This document shows positions 1 to 12,783 of a stretch of 64,000 bases of DNA, piece after piece (the stretch's first letter is position 1; each line of letters begins with the position of its first letter). Position numbers and translations under genes: made by a program. The notes beneath the pieces were generated by a model. That model made no database searches, was not told the origin of the DNA, and saw only the letters and a list, made by a program, of their open reading frames with translations. Source of the stretch: Staphylococcus xylosus NJ (GTDB lineage: Bacteria; Bacillota; Bacilli; Staphylococcales; Staphylococcaceae); contig NZ_ANMR01000043.1 of assembly GCF_000338275.1 (NCBI RefSeq), forward strand, positions 620,001 to 684,000, given 5' to 3'.

Positions 1-1977
1 AGTAACTTCTAAATCTACTTGATAACGTTGGGTCGAATCTTTAGAACGCACCCACTCTACATGAATCAGACGTTCATTTTCATTTTTTATATTTGGACAA
101 TCTGTACGATGCACTTTTATACCATGGCCTTTTGTGATATATCCTACAATATCATCACCAGGGATTGGATTACAACATTTTGATAATCTAATTAAAACAT
201 TTTCAATACCTTCAACATAGACGCCACTATCAGTTGTTATATCCTCTTTAATAGGTACTGATTTAGTTATCTCTTGAGCTTCATTTAATGCTTTTTGTTT
301 ATCTAAAATACGTTGCTTTTCAGTCAATTTATTAACAATCTGCAACGCTGTCACACCACCAAAACCTACTGCAGCAAACAAATCATCTTCATTAGCAAAA
401 TTGTATTTATTGTTGACAATTTCTATATTTTCATCTGTTAAGACTGCATCCACTCTAAAACCCTGATCTTTAATTTCAGCCTCAACCATAAATTTACCTT
501 TTTCAATGTTTGAAGAACGGTCTTGTTTTTTGAAGAAACTTCTAATTTTACTCTTAGCACTTGATGATTTTACTATTTTCAACCAATCACGACTAGGGCC
601 ATATGAATGTTTACTTGTTCTTATTTCAACAATATCTCCTGTTTGTAACACATAGTCGATTGGTTCGATTTTGCCATTTACTTTTGAACCAATCATTTTA
701 TTACCAACTTCACTGTGAACTGCATAAGCAAAATCAATTGGTACTGCACCATATGGTAATTCAATGACATCACTTTCTGGCGTAAAGGCATAAACTTTAT
801 CACTTTGTAAGTCGAATTTTAGAGTTTCCATAAATTCTTCTGCATCAGAAGTAGTATTATCGGTTTCAGCTAACTCTTTGATCCAATTTAATTTTTTATT
901 GAAACTTTGAGATTTTTCAGTAACTTTTTTGCCTTCTTTATAAGCCCAGTGCGCTGCCACACCATGTTCTGCTATCTCGTGCATTTCATAAGTTCTAATT
1001 TGGATTTCTAGTGGATCGCCATTTGGACCTACTACAGTAGTATGTAAAGATTGATACATATTTTGTTTCGGCATGGCAATATAGTCCTTAAACCTTCCAG
1101 GCATCGGTTTCCACAATGTATGGACAAGGCCTAAAACAGCATAGCAATCGTTAATTGAATTAACAATTACTCTAATTGCTAATAAATCAAAGATTTGATC
1201 AAATTGTTTTTTTTGTTTAACCATTTTTCTATAAATGCTATAAATATGCTTGGGACGCCCGTTTATGTCCCCAATAATATGCATATTGGACAAATCGTTT
1301 TGTATTTGGTTAATCGCATTTTGAATGTATTCTTCTCGTTCGCTACGTTTCTTCTTCATAAGATTTACTATTCTGAAATATTGGACAGAATCTGTATATC
1401 TCAACGCAGTATCTTCCAATTCCCATTTAATAGTGTTAATACCTAATCTGTGTGCTAAAGGAGCATAAATTTCAAGTGTTTCTTTTGAAATTCGAATTTG
1501 TTTTTCTCTAGGCATTGCTTTCAATGTTCTCATGTTATGTAAGCGGTCTGCTAATTTAACTAAGATTACCCGCACATCTTTAGCAATCGCTATAAATAAT
1601 TTTCTATGATTTTCTGCTTGTTGTTCTTCTTTTGAACGATACTTCACTTTTTTTAATTTAGTTACACCCTCAACGATAACTGCAATTTCTTCATTAAACA
1701 TGCCCTTCACATCATCAAATGTATAAGGTGTATCTTCTATAACATCGTGTAAAAAACCTGCAACAATGGTTGGACCATCTAAATGCATTTCAGTCAAAAT
1801 GCCCGCAACTTGAATTGGATGCATAATATACGGTAAACCATTTTTTCTAAATTGGCCTTCATGTGCCTCATAGGCAATGTGGTAACTTTTCAACACATAT
1901 TCATACTCTTCCTTAGATAAATATGATTTTGCTTTGGATAGTACTTCATCGGCACTATATGGATATTCATTGTTCAC
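1..1977 (-). CDS. rsh: Bifunctional (p)ppGpp synthetase/hydrolase Rsh (C-terminus beyond left edge)
   Basis: RelA/SpoT homologue that makes and degrades the alarmone (p)ppGpp in the cytoplasm. 659 codons are present. The N-terminal HD hydrolase domain is visible ([18 protein letters not shown]), then the synthetase domain ([13 protein letters not shown]), a TGS domain and a zinc-finger-type region ([11 protein letters not shown]). The reading frame is open to base 1, so roughly the last 70 residues, the ACT domain, lie outside the window. The start is GTG at 1977 ([12 protein letters not shown]) with an AGGGGTG ribosome site a few bases upstream. It follows apt and recJ, the usual staphylococcal order. 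The long-form bifunctional assignment rests on the intact HD motif. Confidence 0.96.
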   Translation of the reverse strand, partial: MNNEYPYSADEVLSKAKSYLSKEEYEYVLKSYHIAYEAHEGQFRKNGLPYIMHPIQVAGILTEMHLDGPTIVAGFLHDVIEDTPYTFDDVKGMFNEEIAVIVEGVTKLKKVKYRSKEEQQAENHRKLFIAIAKDVRVILVKLADRLHNMRTLKAMPREKQIRISKETLEIYAPLAHRLGINTIKWELEDTALRYTDSVQYFRIVNLMKKKRSEREEYIQNAINQIQNDLSNMHIIGDINGRPKHIYSIYRKMVKQKKQFDQIFDLLAIRVIVNSINDCYAVLGLVHTLWKPMPGRFKDYIAMPKQNMYQSLHTTVVGPNGDPLEIQIRTYEMHEIAEHGVAAHWAYKEGKKVTEKSQSFNKKLNWIKELAETDNTTSDAEEFMETLKFDLQSDKVYAFTPESDVIELPYGAVPIDFAYAVHSEVGNKMIGSKVNGKIEPIDYVLQTGDIVEIRTSKHSYGPSRDWLKIVKSSSAKSKIRSFFKKQDRSSNIEKGKFMVEAEIKDQGFRVDAVLTDENIEIVNNKYNFANEDDLFAAVGFGGVTALQIVNKLTEKQRILDKQKALNEAQEITKSVPIKEDITTDSGVYVEGIENVLIRLSKCCNPIPGDDIVGYITKGHGIKVHRTDCPNIKNENERLIHVEWVRSKDSTQRYQVDLEVT

Positions 1978-2261
1978 TTAAGACACCCCTATACTAAATA
2001 TTAATCGCTATTAGATACCCAGTATTATATTTCGTTAGCTTCAATTAATTTTTGCTTAATTATGATTGTAACGTATTTTAACGTTATTCGGCCAAATTAT
2101 GTATAATAGTTATATAATACTACATGTTAATAAATAAATAAATGAGTATGCGATACTAATAGTAAAATATGGGTTTATTTTTATCTTGTAAATACAAAAT
2201 AAAGTTATTTTTCCAGAAATAATTGATGACTCAGGTCACTTTTTGTTTATCGTAATTAAAT
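1978..2261. other. Intergenic region upstream of rsh
   Basis: About 280 AT-rich bases between the rsh start and the apt terminator. It must hold the rsh promoter if rsh is not read from apt, but I could not pick a convincing -35/-10 pair. No open frame or RNA family is recognisable here. Confidence 0.4.
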
Positions 2262-2305
2262 TAAAAAATACATCCCCATTTAGAAAATGAAGATGCATTT
2301 TTATT
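2262..2305 (-). terminator. Probable terminator after apt
   Basis: Read on the minus strand, CATCTTCATTT can pair with AAATGGGGATG (11 bp including G-U pairs) around a short loop, and the stem is followed by ATTTTTTAATTT. It lies about 50 bases past the apt stop, so it would separate the recJ-apt transcript from rsh. Confidence 0.7.
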
Positions 2306-2349
2306 TTAAGTAAAGTTGGTAATTCAATTCTTTAACTTAATTAAGATAA

Positions 2350-2868
2350 TTACTCATCATATGAGATTAAACTCATAACATCGTAGTCTCTTATTTTTTC
2401 TATTCCATTTAAATATTTAAGTTCAATAATAAATGCAATACCAACCACAATTCCACCTAATTGTTCTATAAGTTTAATAGCCGCTTCTATTGTTCCACCT
2501 GTCGCAAGTAAATCATCTGTGATTAACACACGTTGACCTGGTTTAATAGCGTCTTTATGCATTGTAAGTACGTTTGTTCCATATTCCAAATCATATTCAT
2601 AGCGAATTACTTCTCTTGGTAATTTACCTTCTTTTCTTACTGGAGCAAAACCTATCCCCATTGAATAAGCTACCGGGCAACCAATGATAAATCCACGTGC
2701 TTCTGGCCCGACGATAACATCAACATCTCTATCTTTAGCGTATTCCACGATTTGATCAGTAGCATAACCATACGCCTCACCATTATCCATAATTGTTGTT
2801 ATATCTTTAAAATTAACGCCTGATTTGGGCCAATCTTCAACCTCAGACACATATTGTTTTAAATCCAT
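2350..2868 (-). CDS. apt: Adenine phosphoribosyltransferase
   Basis: Salvages adenine to AMP using PRPP in the cytoplasm. The 172-residue product has the standard family length and carries the PRPP-binding loop [13 protein letters not shown] at residues 114-126, plus the N-terminal KDITTIM and GPEARGF segments typical of Apt. The gene starts 12 bases downstream of the recJ stop, with an AGGAAG-type ribosome site in between, so recJ and apt are almost certainly co-transcribed. Nothing is truncated. Confidence 0.97.
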   Translation of the reverse strand: MDLKQYVSEVEDWPKSGVNFKDITTIMDNGEAYGYATDQIVEYAKDRDVDVIVGPEARGFIIGCPVAYSMGIGFAPVRKEGKLPREVIRYEYDLEYGTNVLTMHKDAIKPGQRVLITDDLLATGGTIEAAIKLIEQLGGIVVGIAFIIELKYLNGIEKIRDYDVMSLISYDE

Positions 2869-2880
2869 TCAAACTTCCTC

Positions 2881-5160
2881 CTATTTATCTATCAGCTCTG
2901 ATTTAATACATTTTTTTAAGTTACTAAAGTCGTCGTATAATAGAACTTTTTCAACTTCTATTCTATTTAGTCGACCTTGATAATATTTACTAGATTCAAT
3001 CTCTCTCTTTGTGGAAACACTGTTCATCTTAATTATACCATTTTCCTCTTTTATAAACTCTAAATCGAGAAAAACTTTTAAGATAAATTTAAGCATACTC
3101 GGCTGTATATTTAAAAACTGGCATAATTGCATTCCATCATTAGCTAAATTAGTTTCACCTTTCGTTACTAATGCTTTAAAACATTTTTTGAATGTTTCCA
3201 TTTTTGGCATACCCTCAAAGTATATTGATTCCTCATGATTTAAAACCAAATAAATTTGTGAAACGCTCATTGTTTTAAGCGTGTCTTTAATTTCTTGAAT
3301 AGACGTTGGTAAATCACGAAATACATACTTATCGTATTGTTGTAAAATCGTTTCCCCATAATAGTAATAATTATCTCCTAATTTTTCATTCTTATTATGG
3401 ATTAAATATGCGACATCATTATTACCTTGTTCAAAACTACTAATATTACGTTTACTTCTATAATCTAAAATCTGTAAATTATTACTAGCTAAATCTTGTA
3501 TCATAAATTGAGGAGATTGGAAGCCATTCCATTCATTAATTTGTAATGTTCCTATTACATTAATTGGTTGTTGCTCACCCAATTCCTTAACTAAGTGACC
3601 ATGTTGCCAAAATATAGCTTGTAATTTACTATCTCCCATAACTAGCTTTAAATGCTTACTTTCTTGACCGATCGCTTTACTTTGATTGACTGTAATATCT
3701 TCTAATTCAAAACATGGGCTAGAAAAATCTGTACCGAACGGACGTAACCTTTGGATATCTTGAATGTTTTTAATAGTAATATCAGATTCATCAATTTTCA
3801 CGTCAACTTTTTTACGTGGTTCCAATGAAGTTGTGCTTGCAAGTTGTTCCATCCAATCGTTTAAACCATTTCGTAACGAATCAATATTTTCAATTGGCAT
3901 AGTAATACCTGCAGCCATATGATGTCCACCAAATTTTGTTATTAAATCTGTGTGCGCATTCAAAATTTCAAACATAGACACTTGTTCAATACTACGTGCA
4001 GAACCTTTAGCATGATCTTGCCCTTCATCTATATTTAAAATTAGAGTTGGCAGACTATAAGTTTCTACTATTTTGGAAGCAACGATACCTAATACACCTT
4101 CATGCCAATCAGACTGAGCTAAAAGTAGAAATTTCGCTCCTTGATTTACTTGGATCTCCGCTGCTGCTAACGCCTCTTCAGTAATTTGAGATACAATGTC
4201 TTTACGTTCTTGATTAAAAAACTCCACTTGTTCCGCAAGAAAATCTGCTTCCTCATCTGAATCGGTCATCAATAATTCTGCGGCAAGTCCTGCATCTTCA
4301 AGTCTACCTACTGCATTTAGTCTTGGGCCTATAATAAAACCAATTGTTTCTTCCGTAATACTATCACTGTAACCTGCTTGGCTTAATACAGCTCTTATAG
4401 ATGCTGGACAATGATCGTTTAATACTTCCAATCCTTTTTGGACTAAAGCTCTATTTTCATCTGTCAATGATACTAAATCTGCTACTGTTCCAATCGCAAC
4501 TAATCCTAAGAAATATGCTGGAGGTTCGTCCAATAATTTTTGTGCCAATTTATACGCGACACCTGCGCCACATAAATACTTAAATGGATAATCAAATTCT
4601 GGATGCATAGGGTGAACAATTGCATATGCGTTTGGCATTGTACGACCAATTTCATGGTGATCGGTTACTATTACATCAACACCTAAATCCTGAACCATTT
4701 GAATTTCATCATGACCTTGAATTCCATTATCGACTGTAATGATTAAAGAGATACCTTCTTCATATGCATTTTTAAAAGCCATTTCATTAGGCCCATAGCC
4801 TTCGGAAAAACGATTGGGTATGTACCAACCTACATGTGCACCTAATTCCTTTAGTGTATTCACTAAAATTGTTGTAGAGGTAACACCATCCGCATCGTAA
4901 TCGCCATAAACTAAAATCTTTTGATTCTGATCTATCGCAAAATTTATACGTTCTATTGCTTTATCCATATCGCTCATCAACATTGGATCATGCATATCAG
5001 GTGTGCCATTAAGGAGATTATTAATTGTGTTTTTATTTGTTAATCCTTTACTCTCTAGGATTTTTTTTACAATAGGAGTTAGTTTTAAATCCGAAGAATC
5101 TGCTTCTGCAATTTCATATTCTGGTAAATTAACGTCCCAAGTATATTTTGATTTAATCAT
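2881..5160 (-). CDS. recJ: Single-stranded-DNA-specific exonuclease RecJ
   Basis: 5'-3' single-strand DNA exonuclease of recombination and base-excision repair, a DHH-family phosphoesterase. The product is 759 residues. Metal-binding motifs DYDADG (about residues 87-92) and DHH (167-169) are intact, as is the DHHA1-type motif FGGHHMAAG. A Firmicutes-type C-terminal extension follows the OB-like domain. I place the start at ATG 5160 (MIKSKYTWDV) because GAGGGAG lies six bases upstream. An in-frame ATG seven codons earlier would overlap that ribosome site. Operon with apt. Confidence 0.95.
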   Translation of the reverse strand: MIKSKYTWDVNLPEYEIAEADSSDLKLTPIVKKILESKGLTNKNTINNLLNGTPDMHDPMLMSDMDKAIERINFAIDQNQKILVYGDYDADGVTSTTILVNTLKELGAHVGWYIPNRFSEGYGPNEMAFKNAYEEGISLIITVDNGIQGHDEIQMVQDLGVDVIVTDHHEIGRTMPNAYAIVHPMHPEFDYPFKYLCGAGVAYKLAQKLLDEPPAYFLGLVAIGTVADLVSLTDENRALVQKGLEVLNDHCPASIRAVLSQAGYSDSITEETIGFIIGPRLNAVGRLEDAGLAAELLMTDSDEEADFLAEQVEFFNQERKDIVSQITEEALAAAEIQVNQGAKFLLLAQSDWHEGVLGIVASKIVETYSLPTLILNIDEGQDHAKGSARSIEQVSMFEILNAHTDLITKFGGHHMAAGITMPIENIDSLRNGLNDWMEQLASTTSLEPRKKVDVKIDESDITIKNIQDIQRLRPFGTDFSSPCFELEDITVNQSKAIGQESKHLKLVMGDSKLQAIFWQHGHLVKELGEQQPINVIGTLQINEWNGFQSPQFMIQDLASNNLQILDYRSKRNISSFEQGNNDVAYLIHNKNEKLGDNYYYYGETILQQYDKYVFRDLPTSIQEIKDTLKTMSVSQIYLVLNHEESIYFEGMPKMETFKKCFKALVTKGETNLANDGMQLCQFLNIQPSMLKFILKVFLDLEFIKEENGIIKMNSVSTKREIESSKYYQGRLNRIEVEKVLLYDDFSNLKKCIKSELIDK

Positions 5161-5338
5161 ACTATTCTCCCTCATTTCCACAAGTCATTATACAAAAGAT
5201 ATACCAAAATAAAAAGTAGTTTCTTTTATAGAATCGATTGAATCGACTATTTGATAATAAAGTTGTCATGTACTATTTTAAATTCACTATTTTATAACAT
5301 ATCAATTCATATACTCTCAAAACAATTAAACAGATAAA

Positions 5339-5376
5339 GACCACAATTAATGCATTAGCAAAAATTGTGGTCTTTT
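5339..5376 (-). terminator. Terminator between secDF and recJ
   Basis: Perfect inverted repeat GACCACAATT / AATTGTGGTC separated by 14 bases, flanked by T-rich sequence on both sides (TTTT to the right on plus, TTTAT on minus). It sits just after the secDF stop and most likely ends that transcript. Confidence 0.8.
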
Positions 5377-5392
5377 GAAATTTAATATTCAA

Positions 5393-7669
5393 TTATACTA
5401 AGATTTTTTCGTCATTTGATTTTTTCTCTTTATAAACTACAAGTTTATTATCATCAGATTTTTTAAGTTGACGTTTCTTCATAATACCCCAAAGCGGTAC
5501 TGCGATAAATACAGAAGAAAATACGCCGGAAATCAATCCGATTAATAATGCTAGTGAGAAATTAAAGATACTTGGAGCGCCAAGTAACAATAATGCAATA
5601 ACAACAATAACTACTGTTAATACTGTGTTTATAGAACGTGTCATTGTCTGACGAATTGATCTATTAACAATATCATCAATTTGGGATTTCTTAGTAATCA
5701 CTTTTACTTTGTGTAAATTTTCTCTAACTCTATCAAATGTAACAATAGTGTCATTTATTGAATAACCAATAATTGTTAACACAGCTGCTATAAATGTAAT
5801 ATCTACTTCTAATCTAAATAAACTGAACACTGCGACAATCATAAATGCATCATGTAATAATGCGAGCACAGATGAAAGTCCCATGCGCCATTCGAATCTA
5901 AATGTAATATAGATGATAATGCCGATTGCAGCATATAGTAATGCGAGCATAGCATTTTTAGCAAGTTCTTGGCCTATTACTGGTGAAACCGTATTAACAG
6001 TTGGTTTGTGACCAAATTGATCATCTATCGTATCCTGTATTTTAGATACTTCATCTTTAGATAAATCTTTTTTGAATTGAACTGTTGCCGTTTTACCATT
6101 TTCACCTAAAGATACTTGGTTAGGTCTAAAATCATTATCTTCTAAAGTATTTTTAACCTTAGTTTCAGTGACTTTATTATCTGATTCAAAGTCAACTCGA
6201 GTACCACTTGTAAAATCAATACCTAAGTTTAACTTAAATACAAATAAAATAATTGCACCTACGGCGATTATAAGTACACTTAGTCCTAGCAATGGTTTAG
6301 CAAGTTTCATAAAGTCAATGCGTTCATATGGTGTTTTCAAATCATGGATTTCTTTTTTATCGTTAATATCATGAATATTTTTCTTACTTACACCGAACAA
6401 CCAATTTGATTTTTTAAAGTAATTAGATGACACAAGTAAAGTTAGCAACCATCTTGATAGGAATACAGCTGTTACAAATATCATTAAAATACCTAATAAT
6501 AACATTGTAGCGAAACCTTTAACTGAACTTTCACCAAAGAAAAATAGTACAGCAGCAGCAATTACTGTTGTTAACTGGGCATCTACTATAGTTAAGAAAG
6601 AGCTCTTATTCGCTTTTTTATATGCCTGTTTAAGTGTACGTCCAATCTTCAGTTCATCTTTTATCCGCTCATACATAATTATATTAGCATCAACAGCCAT
6701 ACCAACACCTAGTACTAATGCTGCTAGACCTGGAAGCGTCAATACTCCTGAAATAAAGTTAAATGCTAATAACGTTAAGTAAATATATGCTGTTAACGCA
6801 ATTATAGCAACTAAACCAGGCAAACGGTAGAATCCTAACATGAATAGATAAATAACAGCAATACCGATTGCAGCAGCAAATACCGTTTTATCTAAAGCAT
6901 CTTGACCAAATTGAGCACCTACAGAATTTGAATATATTTCATTCAAGTCAACTGGTAGTGAACCAGAATTTAGTAAATCTGCAATTTGTTTTGCTTTTTC
7001 TACGCCTTCTTCACCATTAAAACCACCTGAAATTTCAACGCTATCGGAGTTTATCGGTTGATCAACCGAAGCTGCAGAAACATATTTAGGATCTTTCTTA
7101 TTCATTTCTTTATGATAAGTGTCACCTTTTTCATGATCTAGCCATACGACCATAACATTTTCATCTTTTTTAGAAATTTCTTCAGTTACTTTTTTAAATT
7201 TAGCACTATCTTTCAATTTAAATGTAACCGCTGGCTGATTCGTATTTTGTTTAAATTCTTGTTTTGCAGATCCTTGCTGAATATCTTTACCAGTTAGTTT
7301 GATATTATCATCAGCATCACGAATTGTTAAATTCGCTTGAGAAGATAATATCTCACGTGCTTGTGATTGGTTTTTAACACCGGCAAGTTGTACGCGAATT
7401 CTATTTTTATCTTCTACTTGTATCTTAGGTTCCGAAACCCCTAAGACGTTCACACGATTTTCAAGCGTTTTAGCCGTAGCTTTTACCGCTTTATCGTCTA
7501 TTTTATCACCTTTTTGTAAAGGATCTACTTGGTATAAGACTTCAAATCCACCTTGCAAATCAAGACCAAGATTAACATCCTTAACTACGCTCTTATACGT
7601 GAGTCCCATGCCTGCAAACAGGAGCACTACAAGTAATATAAACGCAACTATTCGATTACTTTTCTTCAC
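5393..7669 (-). CDS. secDF: SecDF fused protein translocase subunit
   Basis: Proton-motive-force-driven accessory unit of the Sec translocon in the membrane. The 758-residue protein is the fused SecD-SecF form known from Bacillus and Staphylococcus. The SecD half has an N-terminal membrane segment, a DLQGGFEV motif, the large external domain (P1) and a helix bundle. The SecF half begins near residue 455 and carries LGIDFTSGTRVDF and five further membrane segments. Twelve membrane helices are expected overall. It lies downstream of yajC, with a gap of about 530 bases that contains the yajC terminator, so it probably has its own promoter. Confidence 0.96.
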   Translation of the reverse strand: MKKSNRIVAFILLVVLLFAGMGLTYKSVVKDVNLGLDLQGGFEVLYQVDPLQKGDKIDDKAVKATAKTLENRVNVLGVSEPKIQVEDKNRIRVQLAGVKNQSQAREILSSQANLTIRDADDNIKLTGKDIQQGSAKQEFKQNTNQPAVTFKLKDSAKFKKVTEEISKKDENVMVVWLDHEKGDTYHKEMNKKDPKYVSAASVDQPINSDSVEISGGFNGEEGVEKAKQIADLLNSGSLPVDLNEIYSNSVGAQFGQDALDKTVFAAAIGIAVIYLFMLGFYRLPGLVAIIALTAYIYLTLLAFNFISGVLTLPGLAALVLGVGMAVDANIIMYERIKDELKIGRTLKQAYKKANKSSFLTIVDAQLTTVIAAAVLFFFGESSVKGFATMLLLGILMIFVTAVFLSRWLLTLLVSSNYFKKSNWLFGVSKKNIHDINDKKEIHDLKTPYERIDFMKLAKPLLGLSVLIIAVGAIILFVFKLNLGIDFTSGTRVDFESDNKVTETKVKNTLEDNDFRPNQVSLGENGKTATVQFKKDLSKDEVSKIQDTIDDQFGHKPTVNTVSPVIGQELAKNAMLALLYAAIGIIIYITFRFEWRMGLSSVLALLHDAFMIVAVFSLFRLEVDITFIAAVLTIIGYSINDTIVTFDRVRENLHKVKVITKKSQIDDIVNRSIRQTMTRSINTVLTVVIVVIALLLLGAPSIFNFSLALLIGLISGVFSSVFIAVPLWGIMKKRQLKKSDDNKLVVYKEKKSNDEKILV

Positions 7670-8117
7670 TTGAACACCTCATTCTAAGCTTATGTTTTAA
7701 GAATACGCTTCTAATATCAATTATTGCAAGTTTTATTAAACTACGCTAAATTATCTAAACGACCTATATATCTTAACATATTACATCCTGTGTAAAAACT
7801 AACTCTATTAAATATTGTGAGAAAATTTAATTGTAAGCGTTACAATTATAGAATCTATTCGTATTAAATGTTTTAAAGATATAGGCATATGATGCGTAAG
7901 ATATACCTTAAAGTATAACATGACCTGAATAAAATGGCCTTTAAGTAAATGAAGTTATGTCATTTATTTTGAATATTTAATTAGAATTAAATAAATAAAA
8001 CAAATATTAAAAATAGCATTTGGTGTTTATTATGTTGAATAAATCAATTGATAACAGAGCCAAATTTGGTTTGAAAGTTCACTTCACTGCTATTTCTAAA
8101 AATAACTATGCAAACAT
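7670..8117. other. secDF-yajC intergenic region, nothing recognised
   Basis: About 450 bases, very AT-rich, with no open frame over 40 codons that has a ribosome site and no RNA family I recognise. It presumably contains the secDF promoter and 5' leader. The length is notable beside the tightly packed neighbours. Confidence 0.4.
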
Positions 8118-8155
8118 AAATAAACCTTAGGAGAATTATCCCCTAAGGTTTATTT
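8118..8155 (-). terminator. Terminator after yajC
   Basis: A 14-bp perfect stem, AAATAAACCTTAGG paired with its complement, closes a 10-base loop. It lies 43 bases past the yajC stop. The run of T is short (TTTATTTATG) but the stem is strong. Confidence 0.75.
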
Positions 8156-8197
8156 ATTTCAAAATTAATACATTCCCATGTATCAATACATTATTTA

Positions 8198-8458
8198 TTA
8201 TGAAGGATCAACTTGTTTGATAGCAGGTTTTTCTAAAGTGATTTCAGTACCATTACCATTTAAAGTTAATACAACTGTAGTTTCATCAACACTGCGTACA
8301 GTACCTTTGATACCGCCGATAGTTGTTACACGTTGGCCAGAAGTAACTTGGCTAATCATTTCACGATGCTCTTTAGCCTTTTTCTGTTGTGGTCTTATTA
8401 AGAAGAACCACATTAATACTAATAATAAAATTGGTAATATCAATGAAGTAAATTGCAT
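8198..8458 (-). CDS. yajC: Preprotein translocase subunit YajC
   Basis: Small single-pass membrane protein associated with SecDF. 86 residues: an N-terminal hydrophobic helix (SLILPILLLVLMWFFLI), then RPQQKKAKEH, the YajC signature, and a beta-rich cytosolic domain (GQRVTTIGGIKGTV). It starts 18 bases after the tgt stop, so tgt and yajC are likely co-transcribed. This fits the widespread queA-tgt-yajC order. Confidence 0.96.
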   Translation of the reverse strand: MQFTSLILPILLLVLMWFFLIRPQQKKAKEHREMISQVTSGQRVTTIGGIKGTVRSVDETTVVLTLNGNGTEITLEKPAIKQVDPS

Positions 8459-8476
8459 TATTTTATTTCTCCCTTT

Positions 8477-10662
<2,186 letters not shown>

Positions 10663-10664
10663 AC

Positions 10665-11669
10665 TTATTCCCTCTTTTCATTCTTCTTACTAAAATGCTC
10701 AAATGCATAAGGTGTCGCTTTACGACCACGGGGCGTACGTTCGATAAAACCCTTCTGAATTAAAAAAGGCTCATAAACATCTTCAATTGTAACCCGCTCT
10801 TCACCAATCGAAACAGCAATAGTATCTAACCCAACAGGGCCACCTTTATATTGCTCCAAAATACAATTCATCATTTTATGATCAATGTAATCCAATCCTT
10901 CATCATCAACTTGTAGCAATTGCAATGATGCTCTTGTGGTTGCAATACAGATTAATTCGTCATCATTGACTTGTTGAAAATCACGAACCCGCTTTAATAA
11001 CCTATTGGCTACCCTAGGTGTACCACGACTACGTTTCGCTAATTCTATAGCGCTTTCCTCATCAATTGAAGTACCAAGTACTTCTGCAGTACGCACAATA
11101 ATTTCTTTTAATTCATGTTCTTTATAATATTCTAATCTGAGGTGCACACCAAACCTGTCTCGCAATGGGGCCGTCAAACTACCAGCACGAGTCGTCGCAC
11201 CAATTAATGTGAATGGTGGTAAGTCTATACGTATACTACGCGCTTCTTCACCTTTGCCTATAACAATATCTAGAAAGAAATCTTCCATAGCTGGGTACAA
11301 AACTTCTTCTACCACACTGCTTAGTCTATGAATTTCATCTATAAATAAAACATCACCAGGTTGTAAACTAGAAAGAATTGCAGCTAAATCTCCTGGCCTT
11401 TCTATCGAAGGCCCGGAAATCGTTCTAATGTTAACATCCATTTCATTTGCAATAATGTTAGACAAAGTCGTTTTACCTAATCCGGGGGGGCCGAATAATA
11501 GCACATGGTCTAATGGCTCTTGTCTAATTTTAGCTGCTTTTATAAACACCTCTAAATTCGATTTAATTGTTGATTGACCTATGTACTGACGTAATTTAGT
11601 CGGTCGCAATGAAAATTCAAATGAAGATTCCTCATCATGTATAGATTGATCTACCATTCTATCGTCCAT
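10665..11669 (-). CDS. ruvB: Holliday junction branch-migration ATPase RuvB
   Basis: Hexameric AAA+ motor that drives RuvA-bound Holliday junctions. With the start at ATG 11669 (MDDRMVDQS) the protein has 334 residues. Walker A GPPGLGKT falls at residues 60-67, Walker B is DEIH, and the arginine-finger region [18 protein letters not shown] is intact. The ribosome site AAAGGGG sits eight bases upstream. A GTG three codons earlier overlaps that site and is unlikely to be used. Downstream of ruvA by about 30 bases. Confidence 0.97.
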   Translation of the reverse strand: MDDRMVDQSIHDEESSFEFSLRPTKLRQYIGQSTIKSNLEVFIKAAKIRQEPLDHVLLFGPPGLGKTTLSNIIANEMDVNIRTISGPSIERPGDLAAILSSLQPGDVLFIDEIHRLSSVVEEVLYPAMEDFFLDIVIGKGEEARSIRIDLPPFTLIGATTRAGSLTAPLRDRFGVHLRLEYYKEHELKEIIVRTAEVLGTSIDEESAIELAKRSRGTPRVANRLLKRVRDFQQVNDDELICIATTRASLQLLQVDDEGLDYIDHKMMNCILEQYKGGPVGLDTIAVSIGEERVTIEDVYEPFLIQKGFIERTPRGRKATPYAFEHFSKKNEKRE

Positions 11670-11700
11670 TGATTGCACCCCTTTAAAATATTATTTGTAA

Positions 11701-12303
11701 TTATGATATCAATAATTGCAGTCCTTTTTTAACTGCATCATCTACAGATTCGAACGAGTCTTTAGCTAATGCTTTTTCTACTTTTGTTAGCTCTCGTTTT
11801 GAGTATCCTAACGCTTCCAATGCTAAAAGTGCTTCTTTAATAATCGGTGTATTATCACTAAGTGAAGCTTCAACATTTAATATTTGGCTACTATCTACTT
11901 CGTTTATTTGAACTTTTCCTTTAAGATCTAATACGATTTGTCGTGCTGTTTTTTTACCAATACCAGGGAATTTTGTTAAATAGGCATCATTTTCGTTCTC
12001 TATAGCTATCTTAACTTCATTAGGCGAACTACTAGCTAATATAGCTAACGCAGATTTTGGGCCAATACCTGTTACTTTAATTAAGCTTAAAAACATATCT
12101 TTTTCTTCTTGATTTATGAATCCATAAAGAAGTTGAGCATCTTCTCTAACTATTAATGACGTATGAATTACAACTTCTTGTTCCATAAATTTTTGAAAAC
12201 GGTAAGAATTGGGCGTTTGAATTTCGTATCCTACACCTGAGGCTTCTACAACCACGTGTGTAGGGTTCAAAACTGCTAACGTCCCCTTTATATATGCATA
12301 CAT
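11701..12303 (-). CDS. ruvA: Holliday junction DNA helicase subunit RuvA
   Basis: Tetrameric junction-binding partner of RuvB. 200 residues with an OB-fold N-terminal domain ([20 protein letters not shown]), two helix-hairpin-helix motifs ([13 protein letters not shown] and [16 protein letters not shown]) and the RuvB-contacting C-terminal domain ([15 protein letters not shown]). It begins 12 bases after the upstream ACT-domain gene. Confidence 0.97.
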   Translation of the reverse strand: MYAYIKGTLAVLNPTHVVVEASGVGYEIQTPNSYRFQKFMEQEVVIHTSLIVREDAQLLYGFINQEEKDMFLSLIKVTGIGPKSALAILASSSPNEVKIAIENENDAYLTKFPGIGKKTARQIVLDLKGKVQINEVDSSQILNVEASLSDNTPIIKEALLALEALGYSKRELTKVEKALAKDSFESVDDAVKKGLQLLIS

Positions 12304-12315
12304 AGTTACACTTCC

Positions 12316-12771
12316 TTATATAGTCATACTAATTAATTCTACTTTAGAAACGTGATCAATAACTCGCAACGCTTCCATAACATCATCAATTTCTAAATTT
12401 GTACCTTTAGCATCTAATGAAAGTGTAATCGTTGCTCTACTTTCCATTGGTATACTTTGATGAATTGTTAATACTGACAAACTTAAACTTGATAAAGTAT
12501 TTAAAACTTCTGCCAACATCCCTACGATATCATTCACATATAATATTAATGTGAATTCACGTGTAGACTCCATTTTTTCATCAATAGGGAATATTGTATC
12601 TCTATATTTATAAAAAGCACTTCTTGATAAATCGAATTGTTTAACTGCTTCAAATATGGACAGTGACGGATCATTTTTTAAAACTTCTTTAATTTTTAAG
12701 GTTTTTACAACAGATTCTGGTAATACATCCTCGCGAATTAAGTAAAACTTTTTATAATCTTTTTTGTCCAT
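12316..12771 (-). CDS. pheB: PheB/ThrR-like ACT-domain protein
   Basis: 151 residues. The N-terminal half looks like a small helix-turn-helix (SLSIFEAVKQFDLSRSAFYKYRD). The C-terminal half is an ACT domain (FTLILYVNDIVGMLAEVLNTLSSLSLSVLTIHQ), a fold that binds amino acids. It matches the UPF0735/PheB family found next to obg in Bacillus and Staphylococcus. The B. subtilis relative is linked to regulation of threonine or phenylalanine genes, so a regulatory role is inferred, not shown. ATG 12771 is preferred over a TTG two codons earlier because AGGAG is nine bases upstream. Confidence 0.85.
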   Translation of the reverse strand: MDKKDYKKFYLIREDVLPESVVKTLKIKEVLKNDPSLSIFEAVKQFDLSRSAFYKYRDTIFPIDEKMESTREFTLILYVNDIVGMLAEVLNTLSSLSLSVLTIHQSIPMESRATITLSLDAKGTNLEIDDVMEALRVIDHVSKVELISMTI

Positions 12772-12783
12772 TTTCAAGCACTC